This document shows, piece after piece, positions 11,767-20,927 of a stretch of DNA of 48,358 bases. Source of the stretch: an uncultured Candidatus Altimarinota bacterium (GTDB taxonomy: Bacteria; Patescibacteriota; Gracilibacteria; BD1-5; UBA6164). Each line of letters starts with the position of its first letter. The stretch's first letter is position 1. Made by a program: the position numbers and the translations under genes. The notes beneath the pieces are model-generated. The model was not told the origin of the DNA and did no database searches. It saw nothing but the letters and a program-made list of their open reading frames with translations. Location: positions 1-48,358 of the forward strand of contig CALMJA010000093.1 in the NCBI GenBank assembly GCA_937864295.1, given 5' to 3'.

Positions 11767-11800
11767 AAAGCTTACTAAAATAGTAAGCTTTTAATTTTTA
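11767..11800 (-). terminator. Terminator of cold-shock gene
   Basis: AAAGCTTACTA (11767-11777) pairs with TAGTAAGCTTT (11781-11791), loop AAA, with a T-run on the minus strand. Confidence 0.75.
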
Positions 11801-11807
11801 AACTCAA

Positions 11808-11999
11808 TTATATTACTTGAACATTAACTGCATTTAAACCTCTTTTACCTTGTTCAACTTCGTATTGAACTTCATCACCTTCTTTAATTTGACCATTAAC
11901 ACCAGAAATATGAACAAAATATTCATTATTTGATGATTCATCTATAATAAAACCAAACCCTTTAGTATCATTAAAAAATTTTACTTTACCTGTATACAT
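11808..11999 (-). CDS. csp: Cold-shock domain protein (CspA family)
   Basis: 63 residues, the normal CspA length. RNP1-like KGFGFI at about residues 13-18 and RNP2-like YFVHIS at about 26-31 are intact. Family members bind single-stranded RNA and act as RNA chaperones in the cytoplasm. All glycines are GGN rather than TGA, as in the L31 gene, which suggests that highly expressed native genes avoid TGA. There is no Shine-Dalgarno sequence before the ATG. The start is fixed by the conserved M.G.VKFF opening. Confidence 0.95.
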   Translation of the reverse strand: MYTGKVKFFNDTKGFGFIIDESSNNEYFVHISGVNGQIKEGDEVQYEVEQGKRGLNAVNVQVI

Positions 12000-12030
12000 T
12001 TGTATAAATTTAAATAATTATAAGGACTCC

Positions 12031-12059
12031 ATTATACTTGCTTTCAAAAAAAAAGCTAA
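12031..12059 (-). promoter_or_regulatory. Probable promoter of cold-shock gene
   Basis: On the minus strand there is a TATAAT (complement of 12031-12036), 17 bases downstream of a weak -35 (TTAGCT, complement of 12054-12059). This gives a leader of about 25 bases before the cold-shock ATG. Confidence 0.45.
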
Positions 12060-12133
12060 TTAAAATAAAAAAATGTTTTAATTCCCTAAATAATGGCTTA
12101 TATCCTAATAAATATAAATAGATGCTAAAAAGT

Positions 12134-12161
12134 TTTGCAAATAAAAAAAATAGTATATAAT
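12134..12161 (+). promoter_or_regulatory. Sigma70-type promoter of Dps-like gene
   Basis: TTTGCA (12134-12139), 16-base spacer, then TATAAT (12156-12161). The Fur-type palindrome follows six bases later, over the expected transcription start. Confidence 0.6.
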
Positions 12162-12166
12162 ATTAG

Positions 12167-12181
12167 TGAGAATAATTCTCA
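12167..12181 (+). promoter_or_regulatory. Fur/PerR-type operator
   Basis: TGAGAAT-A-ATTCTCA is a perfect 7-1-7 inverted repeat. It differs from the canonical Fur-family TGATAATNATTATCA at one position per half. It sits between the -10 box and the ATG of the Dps-like gene, where a bound repressor would block initiation. A Fur-family regulator gene lies 2.6 kb downstream. The assignment is by similarity of motif and position. Confidence 0.6.
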
Positions 12182-12205
12182 TTTTAATTAATAAAAATTA
12201 AAACT

Positions 12206-12556
12206 ATGAAAAACTTACATCAAAAAGCTCTAGAAGCTTATATAGAAATGCTTCAAATTCATATAGATACTAAAACTACAGATTTATTATTTCATAAAGA
12301 AACTGAAAGTTTTTATGATACATTATTTTCTGTTGCACATAAAATCTGAGAAAGATATGTTGATTTAGATTGAGAATTGGTCGATGGTTCCCTATCAAGC
12401 AAGAAAAAAAGAGCAAATGAAATTATATCAAACCTAAAAAGAGAAATAGAAGAATACCAAGCAAGCAATGATTTAACTCTTTGAACTGATGATTTACTTT
12501 GAGGTTTAGCTGATGATTTAGAAGATATTGAATGAACATCTAAAGCATTTTTATAA
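12206..12556 (+). CDS. Dps/ferritin-like protein (tentative)
   Basis: 116 residues, all helical. FHKETESFYDTLFSVAHKIGERYVDL resembles the ferroxidase helix of Dps proteins (FH..H.FFE..Y.ELAE..DEIAER). The end (LGTDDLLGGLADDLEDIEGTSKAFL) resembles the last Dps helix (T.DLL..LI.DHEK.AWMLRA.L). It is shorter than Dps (150-170), and the equivalent of the first Dps ligand His is uncertain, so iron oxidation is not proven. A Fur-type box overlaps its promoter, fitting iron or oxidative-stress control. It stands alone between two terminators. The alternative is an unrelated four-helix protein. Confidence 0.5.
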
Positions 12557-12560
12557 TAAA

Positions 12561-12587
12561 AAACTCCTTAATTAAGGAGTTTTTTTA
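12561..12587 (+). terminator. Terminator of Dps-like gene
   Basis: AAACTCCTTAA pairs with TTAAGGAGTTT (12561-12582), followed by a T-run. Confidence 0.8.
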
Positions 12588-12683
12588 TTATTTGACTTTT
12601 ATTATATATTATTAATAGTACTATTTGACATTTTTTTACATATGTAGTAAACTTTTTAAAGTTATATGAATAATAATTAAATT

Positions 12684-14648
12684 ATGTTTAATAGAATATT
12701 TTTACCTACAATATTAGCAATTCTTACATATTGATTTTGGATAAGTCCTGACTTCAAAGAAATATCAGCATGAGTTGCTATTTTCTTATTTTGAATGTTA
12801 TTTTTACAACAATGATTCAAAGCTTTTACTTGATGAATATTGGAAAAAATATTACAAAAAAGTAATGATAGAATGTGGAAGAGTTTACTTTTTTGATTTA
12901 GTGCATCTACACTAATGCAATCTAGTTCTCTAGTTTCTATACTTACTATTTCATTTTTAAGTGCTGAATTAATAACACTTATTCAATGACTTTGAATAAT
13001 TTTTTGATCAAATATAGGTACTACAACTTGAGCATGGTTAATTGCTGCATTTGGTATGAAAATAAATATTTCTGCATATGCTATGCCTATGCTAGTTTTT
13101 GGTATGATTTTTTCGTTTCAAAAAAATAAAAATTTTAAATGAATTTGATCTATTTTAGCTTGATTATGATTTCTATTTTTATGAATTCATTATATGAAAG
13201 TATGATTTGAATCATTTCAAACAAGTATAAATCTAATAGAATATGCTATGACTGGATTTTTATGAATACTTGTATTTGTATGAATTGGTATTTTAGCAAC
13301 AATAGTAATGCAATCAAGTCATGCTACAATAATACTTGTAATTGCAGCCTTGGCTACAAAACAAGTTACTTATGAAAATGCACTGGCTCTTGTTATATGA
13401 GCAAATATTTGAACTACAATAACTGCAGTTTTATGATCACTCACTTGAAATATAAATTGAAAAAGATTAGCTATCGCTGATGTATTATTTAAAACAATAA
13501 CTTGAATAATATTTATAATATTTTTAAATCAAATAATAAATATAGTTGATATATTATCAAATATAATATGACTAAATAGTGAAAACTATACCCTTAAATT
13601 AGCTCTTTTTCATACACTATTTAATGTAATTTGAGTATTAATTTTGATACCTTTTATAGATAAATTAATAAATTTAGTAAACAAAATTTTTCCAGATAGA
13701 GATAAAAATTCAAATAACTTATATTGAAACTTGTATCTTAACAACGCAGTTTTTGATTTTCCAGATACAGCATTGATATCATTAATAAAAGAAGTTAAAC
13801 ACCTATATAAAAACACAATTGAAGTATTAATAGAATCAATTTGATTAGAAAAAAAAGATATAGAATGAGATTATAATTCTACTGAAGTTATAAAAAAGAT
13901 AAATATTTTGGATTCAGAAGAAATAGATGAATTATATAATAAAAAAATTAAATTCTTATACGGAGAAATAATTGATTTTGCTACAAAAGCACAAGCTAAT
14001 AATCCAGACAAATATGCAAATGATTTCTATAAAATAAGATATGAAAGTAGAAGATTAGTAGAAGTTGTAAAATCAATAAAACATTTACAGAAAAATGTAA
14101 ATAAATATATAAAATCAACAAATCTAGAGATAAAAGCTCAATATGAAAATATAATAATAGATTTAATAAATACTATTAAATTAATTGATGAATTAAGTAA
14201 TAAAAATTTAAATGAAGAAAAGCTTAAATTACTTGCGAAAATAGAAATAAATAAAAAAGAAAGTGATATAATAAATAATTGAATCATTGATTCATTAATT
14301 AGAGAAAACAGAGTAACAAATGAAATGGCTACTTCCCTAATAAATGATTCAAATTATAAAAATCTAGCTTTAAATAATTTATTAGAAATTGCTGAATTTG
14401 CATTTAATAATGAAATTTCAGAAGAAATAGTAGAGATAAAAAATAAAAAAAATAAAAAAATTAATAATTGGTTTAATAAAACTTTTTGATTATCTGAAAA
14501 AGAAATTGAAAAATCAATAAAAAAATTAAAAAGGAGAAAAACATTTTTGAAAAACAAACAAAAAAAAGAAAAAGATAAAGATGAGATTTCAAAAATAAAA
14601 GAAGAATTAAAAAATATAGATTTTATTATTGAAAAATATAAAAGATAA
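12684..14648 (+). CDS. Na/Pi cotransporter family protein
   Basis: 654 residues. The N-terminal 350 residues form about nine membrane segments with the two signature repeats of the Na/Pi cotransporter family: LMQSSSLVSIL at about residue 77 and VMQSSHATIIL at about 209. Each is followed by a GSNIGTT or GANIGTT loop in which several glycines are TGA. The C-terminal 300 residues are a cytoplasmic, charged, PhoU-like helical region ending in a Lys-rich tail. The family imports phosphate (or a related anion) with sodium. There is no SD. The stop overlaps the terminator hairpin. The start is supported by the immediate first membrane helix. Confidence 0.85.
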
Positions 14649-14672
14649 GATAAAACTTATCTTTTTTTATTT
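14641..14672 (+). terminator. Terminator of Na/Pi transporter gene
   Basis: AAAGATAAG (14641-14649) pairs with CTTATCTTT (14656-14664), then a T-run. The stem includes the TAA stop. Confidence 0.7.
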
Positions 14673-14678
14673 TTCTCT

Positions 14679-14707
14679 TTGACAAAAAATATTTTTTTAT
14701 ATTATAT
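14679..14707 (+). promoter_or_regulatory. Promoter of the zinc operon
   Basis: TTGACA at 14679-14684 is a consensus -35 box. An AT-rich -10 (ttatat at 14702-14707, or an overlapping variant) follows after 17 bases. It lies 32 bases before the ATG of the Fur-family gene. I see no clear Zur palindrome in the gap. Confidence 0.55.
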
Positions 14708-14738
14708 ATTTACTTTATTGATACTAAGTCCCAATAAT

Positions 14739-15134
14739 ATGAACATAGAAAAAATTCTAAAAGAAAAACAAAATAGAGTTACTCCTGAAAGAATAGCTAT
14801 ATTTAATTTTTTAAAAACAAAACATATATTTACATATAATGACATAATGGAGAATTTCAAAGATATAGCTAGGGCTTCTATTTTTAGAACACTAAATCTA
14901 TTTTTAGCATTAGGAGTTATAAGAAAAGTAGATGTTTGAGATACTGCAATGACCTATGAAATAAATGATGAAAATCATCATCATGAACATATGAAATGTA
15001 ATAGCTGTAATTCTATTATAAGTTTTGAATCAGATAATATATGTAAAAAAATATTTGAAGAAGCTAAAAAAATGTGATTTGAAATAAAATCACACAATAT
15101 TTGAATTACATGAATTTGTAAAAATTGTTTATAA
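14739..15134 (+). CDS. zur: Fur-family regulator, probably Zur
   Basis: 131 residues. The N-terminal winged helix (KQNRVTPERIAIFNFL...RASIFRTLNLF) is the Fur DNA-binding domain; the usual ..S.AT.YR.L helix is recognisable as ARASIFRTLN. The metal-binding half has a His cluster (HHHEH), a first CNSC at about residues 88-91 and a second CKNC at about 127-130, the structural zinc sites of Fur proteins. The genes directly downstream encode a zinc ABC importer, so Zur is the likeliest subtype. ATG 14739 is chosen because upstream in-frame sequence overlaps the -35 box. The gap to znuA is 14 bases. Confidence 0.85.
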
Positions 15135-15148
15135 CCTAAAAAAGAAAT

Positions 15149-16165
15149 ATGAAAAAATTAATTTTATGAATAATAGTAACAATAGTTTCAATAATTACTT
15201 TAGTTTGAATTGCATGATTTATTAAATTTAATGTATTAAATGATGATATATATGTTGAAACTAATAGTTGAAATGTAATTAAATATAATGATATAATAAA
15301 AGTCGAAACTTCTATTATACCTCTTGGTTCCCTTACTAATTATATAGGTTGAGATTTTGTAGAAGTAAATTCAATTGTACCTGCAGGAGTTAGTCCACAT
15401 GGTTATGATTTAAAACCAGAACAAATGGTTGATATAGCTGAATCTGACTTGGTAATATATTTAGATTTAGAACATATAGATGGTTTTTTAGATAAAGCAA
15501 TTTCAAATAAAGATAAATTAGTAGTTTCGAAGTGAATAGAATTAATAGAATGAGCTGAACATAGTCACGAAGATGAAGAGTGAGTTGAAGAAGAATTGCA
15601 TGAAGAAGATGAACATCATGAAGAAGATGAACATCATGAAGAAGAAGGTCACTCTGTTGACCCACACATTTGGAATGGTACAAAAAATGCAATAATTATT
15701 GCTGAAAAAATAACTAAAAAATTAAGTGACTTAAGCCCTGAAAATAAAGTTTATTTTGAAAATAATCTAGAGTCTCTAAAAGTTGAATTAGAAAAAGTAA
15801 AAAATGATTTTTTAGTTAAAATAAATGGTAAAAAACAAAGTGAATTTATTATATTTCATGATGCTTATAATTATTTATTTGATGATTTGTGAATTGATTC
15901 AAGTAAAAGAGTAGTATTTCAAAAATCAGTATTAAGTGATCCAAATGGTGCTGAAATGAAAGAATTAATAGATGAAATAAAATTACACTGAGTTAAAGTT
16001 GCTTATAAAGAGCCTCAATTAAGTGATTCTAATTTACAAAAATTATCAAATGAATATAATTTAGAAATACTTGTATTAAACCCTCTTGGTTCTGATATAA
16101 GCAAAAATGGTTATATAGAAAATTATAAAAATAATCTTTCAGCTTTAGAAAAAATATATGAATAA
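15149..16165 (+). CDS. znuA: Zinc/manganese ABC transporter substrate-binding protein
   Basis: 338 residues. The N-terminal hydrophobic segment (about residues 3-25) acts as signal or anchor. The cluster A-I binding-protein fold is clear: first metal His in SPHGYD (about 84), then an unusually long acidic His loop at about 136-170 (repeats of EDEHHEE), then DPHIW. The later segment E.IIFHDAYNYLF provides another His, and the last metal carboxylate region is near the end. His-rich loops are typical of zinc-specific ZnuA and capture zinc for the permease. The TAA overlaps the first codons of znuC, so translation is probably coupled. Confidence 0.92.
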
Positions 16166-16928
16166 TCTTAAAGAAAAGTGAGTTTTAAACTCAAAAGAAA
16201 ATCAAGTTAAGGAAATACTAAAATTAGAAAATATTTTTTTGTCTTATAACAACAAAAAAACTTATGTCTTAAAAGACATAAGTTTTTCGGTTTTCTCTTG
16301 AGAAGTTCTTAGTATTATTTGAGTAAATTGAAGTGGTAAATCTACACTATTAAAAGTAATTGCTTGAATACAAAAAATTGATGATTGAAAAATCATAAAA
16401 AATTACAAAAAATTATCATATGTACCTCAAAAAATAAGTTTAGACAAAACTTTTCCTATAAAAGTTTATGAATTTATAAAAATATATAATGAAAATATAG
16501 ATGATAAAAAAATAATAAATTATTTAAAAAAATTTGATAGTGAAAATTTATTTGAAAAAAATATAAGTTCTCTAAGTGGTTGAGAATTTCAAAAAATACT
16601 TATTATTTCGGCTCTACTAAATGAACCTGAATTAATTTTACTTGATGAACCAACAGCTTGAATTGATATAATTTGAGAAGAAATTTTTTATGAAATAATA
16701 AAAGAAGTAAAGAAATTATTTCCAAAAATTTCAATTATACTTGTTTCACACAATATAAAACTAGTATATAAAAATAGTGATAAAGTTATATGTCTACATG
16801 AAAATAATTTTTGTTGTCATGGTAGTCCACTTGAAGTTTCAGAAAATAAAATAACAGAAAGTATTTTTGGTAAATATACTCTACCATACAAACACAATCC
16901 ACATAATAAAAATACTCATAATAATTAA
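16158..16928 (+). CDS. znuC: Zinc ABC transporter ATP-binding protein
   Basis: 256 residues. Walker A is GVNGSGKST with the first two glycines written TGA, the signature is LSGGEFQK (second Gly is TGA), Walker B is LILLDEPT, and the switch is VSHN. The C-terminus is His/Asn-rich (KHNPHNKNTHNN), as in some metal-transport ATPases. It energises zinc import by ZnuB. ATG 16158 overlaps the znuA stop by eight bases. A later ATG is not available before the ABC fold, which starts at about residue 22. Confidence 0.93.
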
Positions 16929-16931
16929 AAT

Positions 16932-17735
16932 ATGTTTGAAATATTACAATACTCATTTTTTCAGAATGCACTTTTAGCTTGAATTCTCATATCACTTATA
17001 TCTTCAGTTTTATGAGTTTTTATAGTGATGAGAAAAGAAGCAAATGTAACTCATAGTATAGCAAATTTTTTATTTTTATGAGTCGCTGTTTCCCTATTTT
17101 TAAATTGAAATTATTATTTATTTGCTTTTATATTTGCTATAATTTGAAGTTTTTTAATTTATTTTATTGAAAAAACCAAATTTATAACTAGTGAATCTAC
17201 AAAAGAAATAATTTCACAAGCTTGAATTGCATGAGGTATATTTATACTTTGATTTATATGAAATTTAACTTTAGATATAAACAATTTTTTATTTTGAAGC
17301 ATACTTTTTATAAATAAAAGTGATTTAATTATTTTATGAGTTTTATTATTTGTTATTTATATATTATTATATTTTTTCTCTAAAAAATTTTTAAGTATAA
17401 TAATAAATGAAGATATCGCCAAATCTAGATGATTAAAAGTAGATTTATATAACTTATGCTTTTTAATTATATTGTCTATATTTATAGCACTAAGTATAAA
17501 AATGTTTTGAATAATGCTTATTTGAGCATTTTTGATAATACCTGCTAATATAGCAAAAATAGTATCTAGTAGTTTAAAAAATGTGTTTATTTTCTGAATT
17601 ATATTTTCAACTTTAAGTGTAATAATATGACTTTTTACTTCATATTTTTTATGAACATCAAGTTCAGCAACAATAGTTTTGATATTAATAATATTTTTCA
17701 TAATAGCTATAATAAACAAAAGAGTAAGAAATTAA
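16932..17735 (+). CDS. znuB: Zinc ABC transporter permease
   Basis: 267 residues with about eight membrane helices. The family features are visible: an N-terminal QYSFFQNALLAGILISLISSVLGVFIVMRK segment and a THSIANFLFLGVA motif corresponding to the conserved ..SHA..G.A of ABC-3 permeases. It is the third gene of the operon, three bases after znuC. The stop codon sits inside the terminator palindrome. It forms the zinc channel in the cytoplasmic membrane with ZnuC. Confidence 0.92.
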
Positions 17736-17752
17736 TTTCTTACTCTTTTGTT
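17721..17752. terminator. Bidirectional terminator after znuB
   Basis: AGAGTAAGAAAT (17721-17732) pairs with ATTTCTTACTCT (17735-17746), with A- and T-runs outside. It overlaps the znuB stop and lies just beyond the stop of the convergent HD-domain gene. Confidence 0.85.
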
Positions 17753-17754
17753 TA

Positions 17755-18864
17755 TTAATTTGGATACATCAAATTAAATCAAAAAATATTTTTTCATCTT
17801 GTATCACTATATCATACTTTTGCAAATGCTATTTTCCAAGATTCATAAAATGGGTAAATTGTAGTTTTTGTGTTTGGAACTGCTCTTTTAAAGAAAAAAT
17901 GTTCCTCATCATTTTCAATCAATTCAACATATTCTTCTATTCTAGTTTCAATTCATTTTTCTTCAAAAGACTTAAGTATAGATTCTAAATTAAAAAAATA
18001 AATAGCATCTAATCTTCTAATCATTTCAGTATATGCAATATATTTTTTATTATCTTCTTCAAATTTTGAAAACATTTTATCATATGGGAATTTAGATATA
18101 ACAAGTTCTCTTAAAAATTCTATATCTGACTCAAATAAAAATCTTATTTTTTCAAATTTAGATTTATCATTTTTAATTCATTTTAATATATTTAAATAAT
18201 TTTTAAATGGTTCTATAAAATTTCTATTTCATAAATGTAATTCATGAACACAAAACATAAATCAATCTATTTTATCTAAATATGAAACTAATTGTCATTC
18301 TATTGTAGTTTTACTTTCTGCATCATCATATTTAGCTTTTATATCTTCTTTTGTTCTTACTGATAAATGATCTTTTTGATAAATTGTTAATACTTCTATA
18401 CAAGCTTTTTCTATTTCATGTAAAATTGTATTTGCTTCATCACTAAGTGACATTTTAATATCTGTAGGAATATCTTTTAATGGATTAATTCATTCTGAAT
18501 CATCATGTAATAAAGATAAATTTAAAGCATATTCTATATTTATTTCTCTAGGTAAATTCAATTTTAATCTATTTAAATTAACTTGTAATATAAAAAAATC
18601 TAGTTCTTTTATCATTTGAAATAATCTAACTTGATGAGTAAAAATATTATCACTTACTTTTTTTTCTATTCATGGAAATCTTTGTGTATCTATCAAATTT
18701 TGAACCCAAACATTATGATCAATATTGATTTTATTTTTTTGATTGCTTAAATTTAAAACATAAAAAATATCCTTAATAACTTTTTCTAAAGGTCAAAGAG
18801 CTTCTCAATATTTTCACAATTCCCCAACCAATAATTCTACTTCAGAAATAGTTAATTTAGACAT
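17755..18864 (-). CDS. HD-domain phosphohydrolase-like protein
   Basis: 369 residues, cytoplasmic. Residues about 75-220 match the HD layout: THQVRLF (first His), LSLLHDDSEG (the HD pair), then LHEIEKACIE and AKYDDAES...EGQLVSYLDKIDGFMF, where the last Asp would complete the site, much as in YfbR-type 5'-nucleotidases. The C-terminal 130 residues are helical and not recognised. The family cleaves phosphate esters of nucleotides; the substrate is not predictable here. It is convergent with znuB. Confidence 0.55.
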
Positions 18865-18947
18865 ATATATTTTAAATAAATAATTATATAAATTATATCA
18901 TAAACAATTTTTAAACTCAAAAATATTGTATTAATATGTATATATAT

Positions 18948-18976
18948 TTGACATATACCATATTAAGTTTTATAAT
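18948..18976 (+). promoter_or_regulatory. Consensus sigma70 promoter of foreign-looking mini-gene A
   Basis: TTGACA (18948-18953), 17-base spacer, TATAAT (18971-18976): both hexamers are perfect, the strongest promoter in the window. Confidence 0.85.
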
Positions 18977-18998
18977 ATAATTAGCTAATTTTTATATC

Positions 18999-19003
18999 GG
19001 AGG
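18999..19003 (+). promoter_or_regulatory. Strong Shine-Dalgarno site of mini-gene A
   Basis: GGAGG five bases before the ATG at 19009. Native genes in this window lack such a site, so it marks the gene as different. Confidence 0.85.
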
Positions 19004-19008
19004 AAAAA

Positions 19009-19209
19009 ATGAGCTTTCAAAAAATGGTACATAAGCCTAATGGTGCTTATGTAGAACTCAAGGTTGGTCATGGAAACAAGATCTATCTTGACGGATCTGA
19101 GACCGGCTACAAAGTTGGTGGTGATGGAAAAATCTATACCAATTCTGGAAGCTTTGTTTCAAAAGCAACAGTCGAGGAATTTTGCAAGTCTCAAGGCTTG
19201 ATAAAGTGA
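19009..19209 (+). CDS. Foreign-looking mini-gene A, ends in TGA
   Basis: 66 residues if TGA at 19207-19209 is a stop. Composition is unlike its neighbours: GC is clearly higher, it uses codons such as GAC, ACC and GGC, and it has about ten glycines, none coded by TGA. It has a perfect sigma70 promoter, a GGAGG site, and a GC-rich terminator 12 bases after the TGA. Under code 25, ribosomes would read through the TGA into the terminator and nominally for 127 codons to TAA at 19588, so the design fits the standard code. The protein is Gly/Lys-rich and probably beta-stranded (YVELKVGHGNKIYLDG), with a helical end; no family is recognised. Confidence 0.7.
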   Translation: MSFQKMVHKPNGAYVELKVGHGNKIYLDGSETGYKVGGDGKIYTNSGSFVSKATVEEFCKSQGLIK

Positions 19210-19221
19210 TTCAACTGAAAG

Positions 19222-19249
19222 AAAAAACTCGCACATGTGCGAGTTTTTT
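19222..19249 (+). terminator. GC-rich terminator of mini-gene A
   Basis: AAAACTCGCAC pairs with GTGCGAGTTTT across an AT loop, followed by T. It also faces the stop of the multicopper oxidase gene on the other strand. Confidence 0.9.
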
Positions 19250-19250
19250 A

Positions 19251-20897
19251 TTATTTAACACTGAAATGCATCATCATACCTGAAAATAAATGTTCTGATA
19301 TGTGACAATGAGCCATCCATTCTCAAGGATTACTCATATCAGCCAATATCTCTATATTTTCTCATGTTTTTATTAAAACAGTATCTTTCCAAACAAGATT
19401 TGTTTGTTTTTCTCCATTTCTTTCTAATACTAAAAATCTTTGTCCGTGAAGATGAAAAGGATGTTGCATAGGATGAGCTCAATCTTTTTTATTTTCAATA
19501 CGAATTTTTATAATATCACCTTTTTTGAATTGCCAATTTATATCCATATTTTCTTTTTTTGTATCCTCATCAATTATCTTCCATTCATAATTTAGTGAAG
19601 TTGATTCTTTATTCATCATTGGCATATTATCATCCCATTCAATTTCATCATTATTTCACATCATATGTCATCACATCATTCACATATCACTTTCATCAAT
19701 TCATCATTTTTCACCAATATTTCATAATTCTAAAGCTAATTTTTTATCAACTTCTTTTGAAAAATATTGTCTATAATTTTCTATATCTTTTTTTACAATT
19801 TCATTTGTATTTAAAGTTTCAAATTTGTCTTTAAATGATATATCTACTTTTTCACTAGAAACATTAACTTTTCATAAAATTATATCTTCATCTGTTGTTG
19901 AATTTAGTATCTCAAAAATTCATGAATCCGGAGCATATAAATCAACAATATATCTTTCTCAAGGAGAAATAATTAAAGATTCAATAAATTTTTCTTCTTC
20001 ATATTTTCAAATATCACTTCAAATTAATTTCATTTTAATTCAAGGAATTTTTAAATTAAAAACTCTTGTATTAGCTGTATCAGTTATATAAGCTCTAACA
20101 ACTTCACCAGACTTCATATTAAATTCATAATCAGAACTACCATTTACAAACATAGTATTTCAAAATCTTCACATGAGTACATAATTTGTAAAATCTTTAT
20201 AAAATGGTTTTACTTTATCTCAATTTAATAAAATATCATCTAATATAATTGGTCCTTCACGATTTACAAAGTTATTAGAATCCTCTCAAATCGGTTCTAC
20301 TATATAATTTCAATAAAGTCATAATTCTTGTTGTATATCCTCTCTTAAATGTGGGTGATACCAAAAAACTCATTCGTCAGGAAAGCTAACTTCATAAGTA
20401 AAACTACTTCCATATTTTATAGGGTCTTGTTTTCACATCATATCTTTTACAACTCAATCAAACATATCACTAAGTCTTAACCCATGAGAATGCAGTGTTG
20501 TTTCTAGATCAGGAACTTTATTTACAATAGTAATTTTTGCTTTTGTTCAAACTTTTGCTTTTATTATTGGACCAGGAATACTACCATTATAAGAAAGCAT
20601 TTCTACCTCTTTATTTCAAATCATTTTTTTAACTTTAACTATTTCAATTGTATAATTATCACCTTCTTTTAAATTAACTATTTCTTGCTTTTTTTCTACA
20701 ATAGCTTCTATATTTTTTCAATAAATAAGTTCTTCACTTGATACATTTTTATTACTATTATTACCATTCATATTCATCATATTTGAATGAAAATAACCAA
20801 CACTATACATAAATAAATAATAAAATATAACCAAACTTAATAGAGAAATTAAAGATATTATTATACTTTTATTAATATTATTTTTCATATTTTTCAT
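19251..20897 (-). CDS. Multicopper oxidase
   Basis: 548 residues (start 20897, or 20888 in the same frame). There is one N-terminal membrane segment (signal or anchor), then a short Met/Asn-rich stretch and cupredoxin domains. All copper motifs are present: LHSHG at about 140, WYHPH at about 190, HPFHLHG near 465, and HCHISEH near 528 for the type 1 and trinuclear sites. A Met/Asp-rich loop (GMMGGHMMG) near 400 resembles the Met-rich copper regions of CueO-type cuprous oxidases. Probably it oxidises Cu(I) outside the membrane. It lies 30 bases downstream of the copper ATPase, in one operon. Confidence 0.93.
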
Positions 20898-20927
20898 ATT
20901 TTTAAATTTAATAAATAAATTATTTAA

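Noticed and set aside
13610-13816. Antisense ORF inside the Na/Pi transporter gene
   Set aside because: It is the complement of the transporter gene with no start signal of its own.
14679-14738. In-frame TTG start extending the Fur-family protein by 20 residues
   Set aside because: The TTG is the first part of a consensus -35 TTGACA, and the extension is hydrophobic and unlike Fur proteins.
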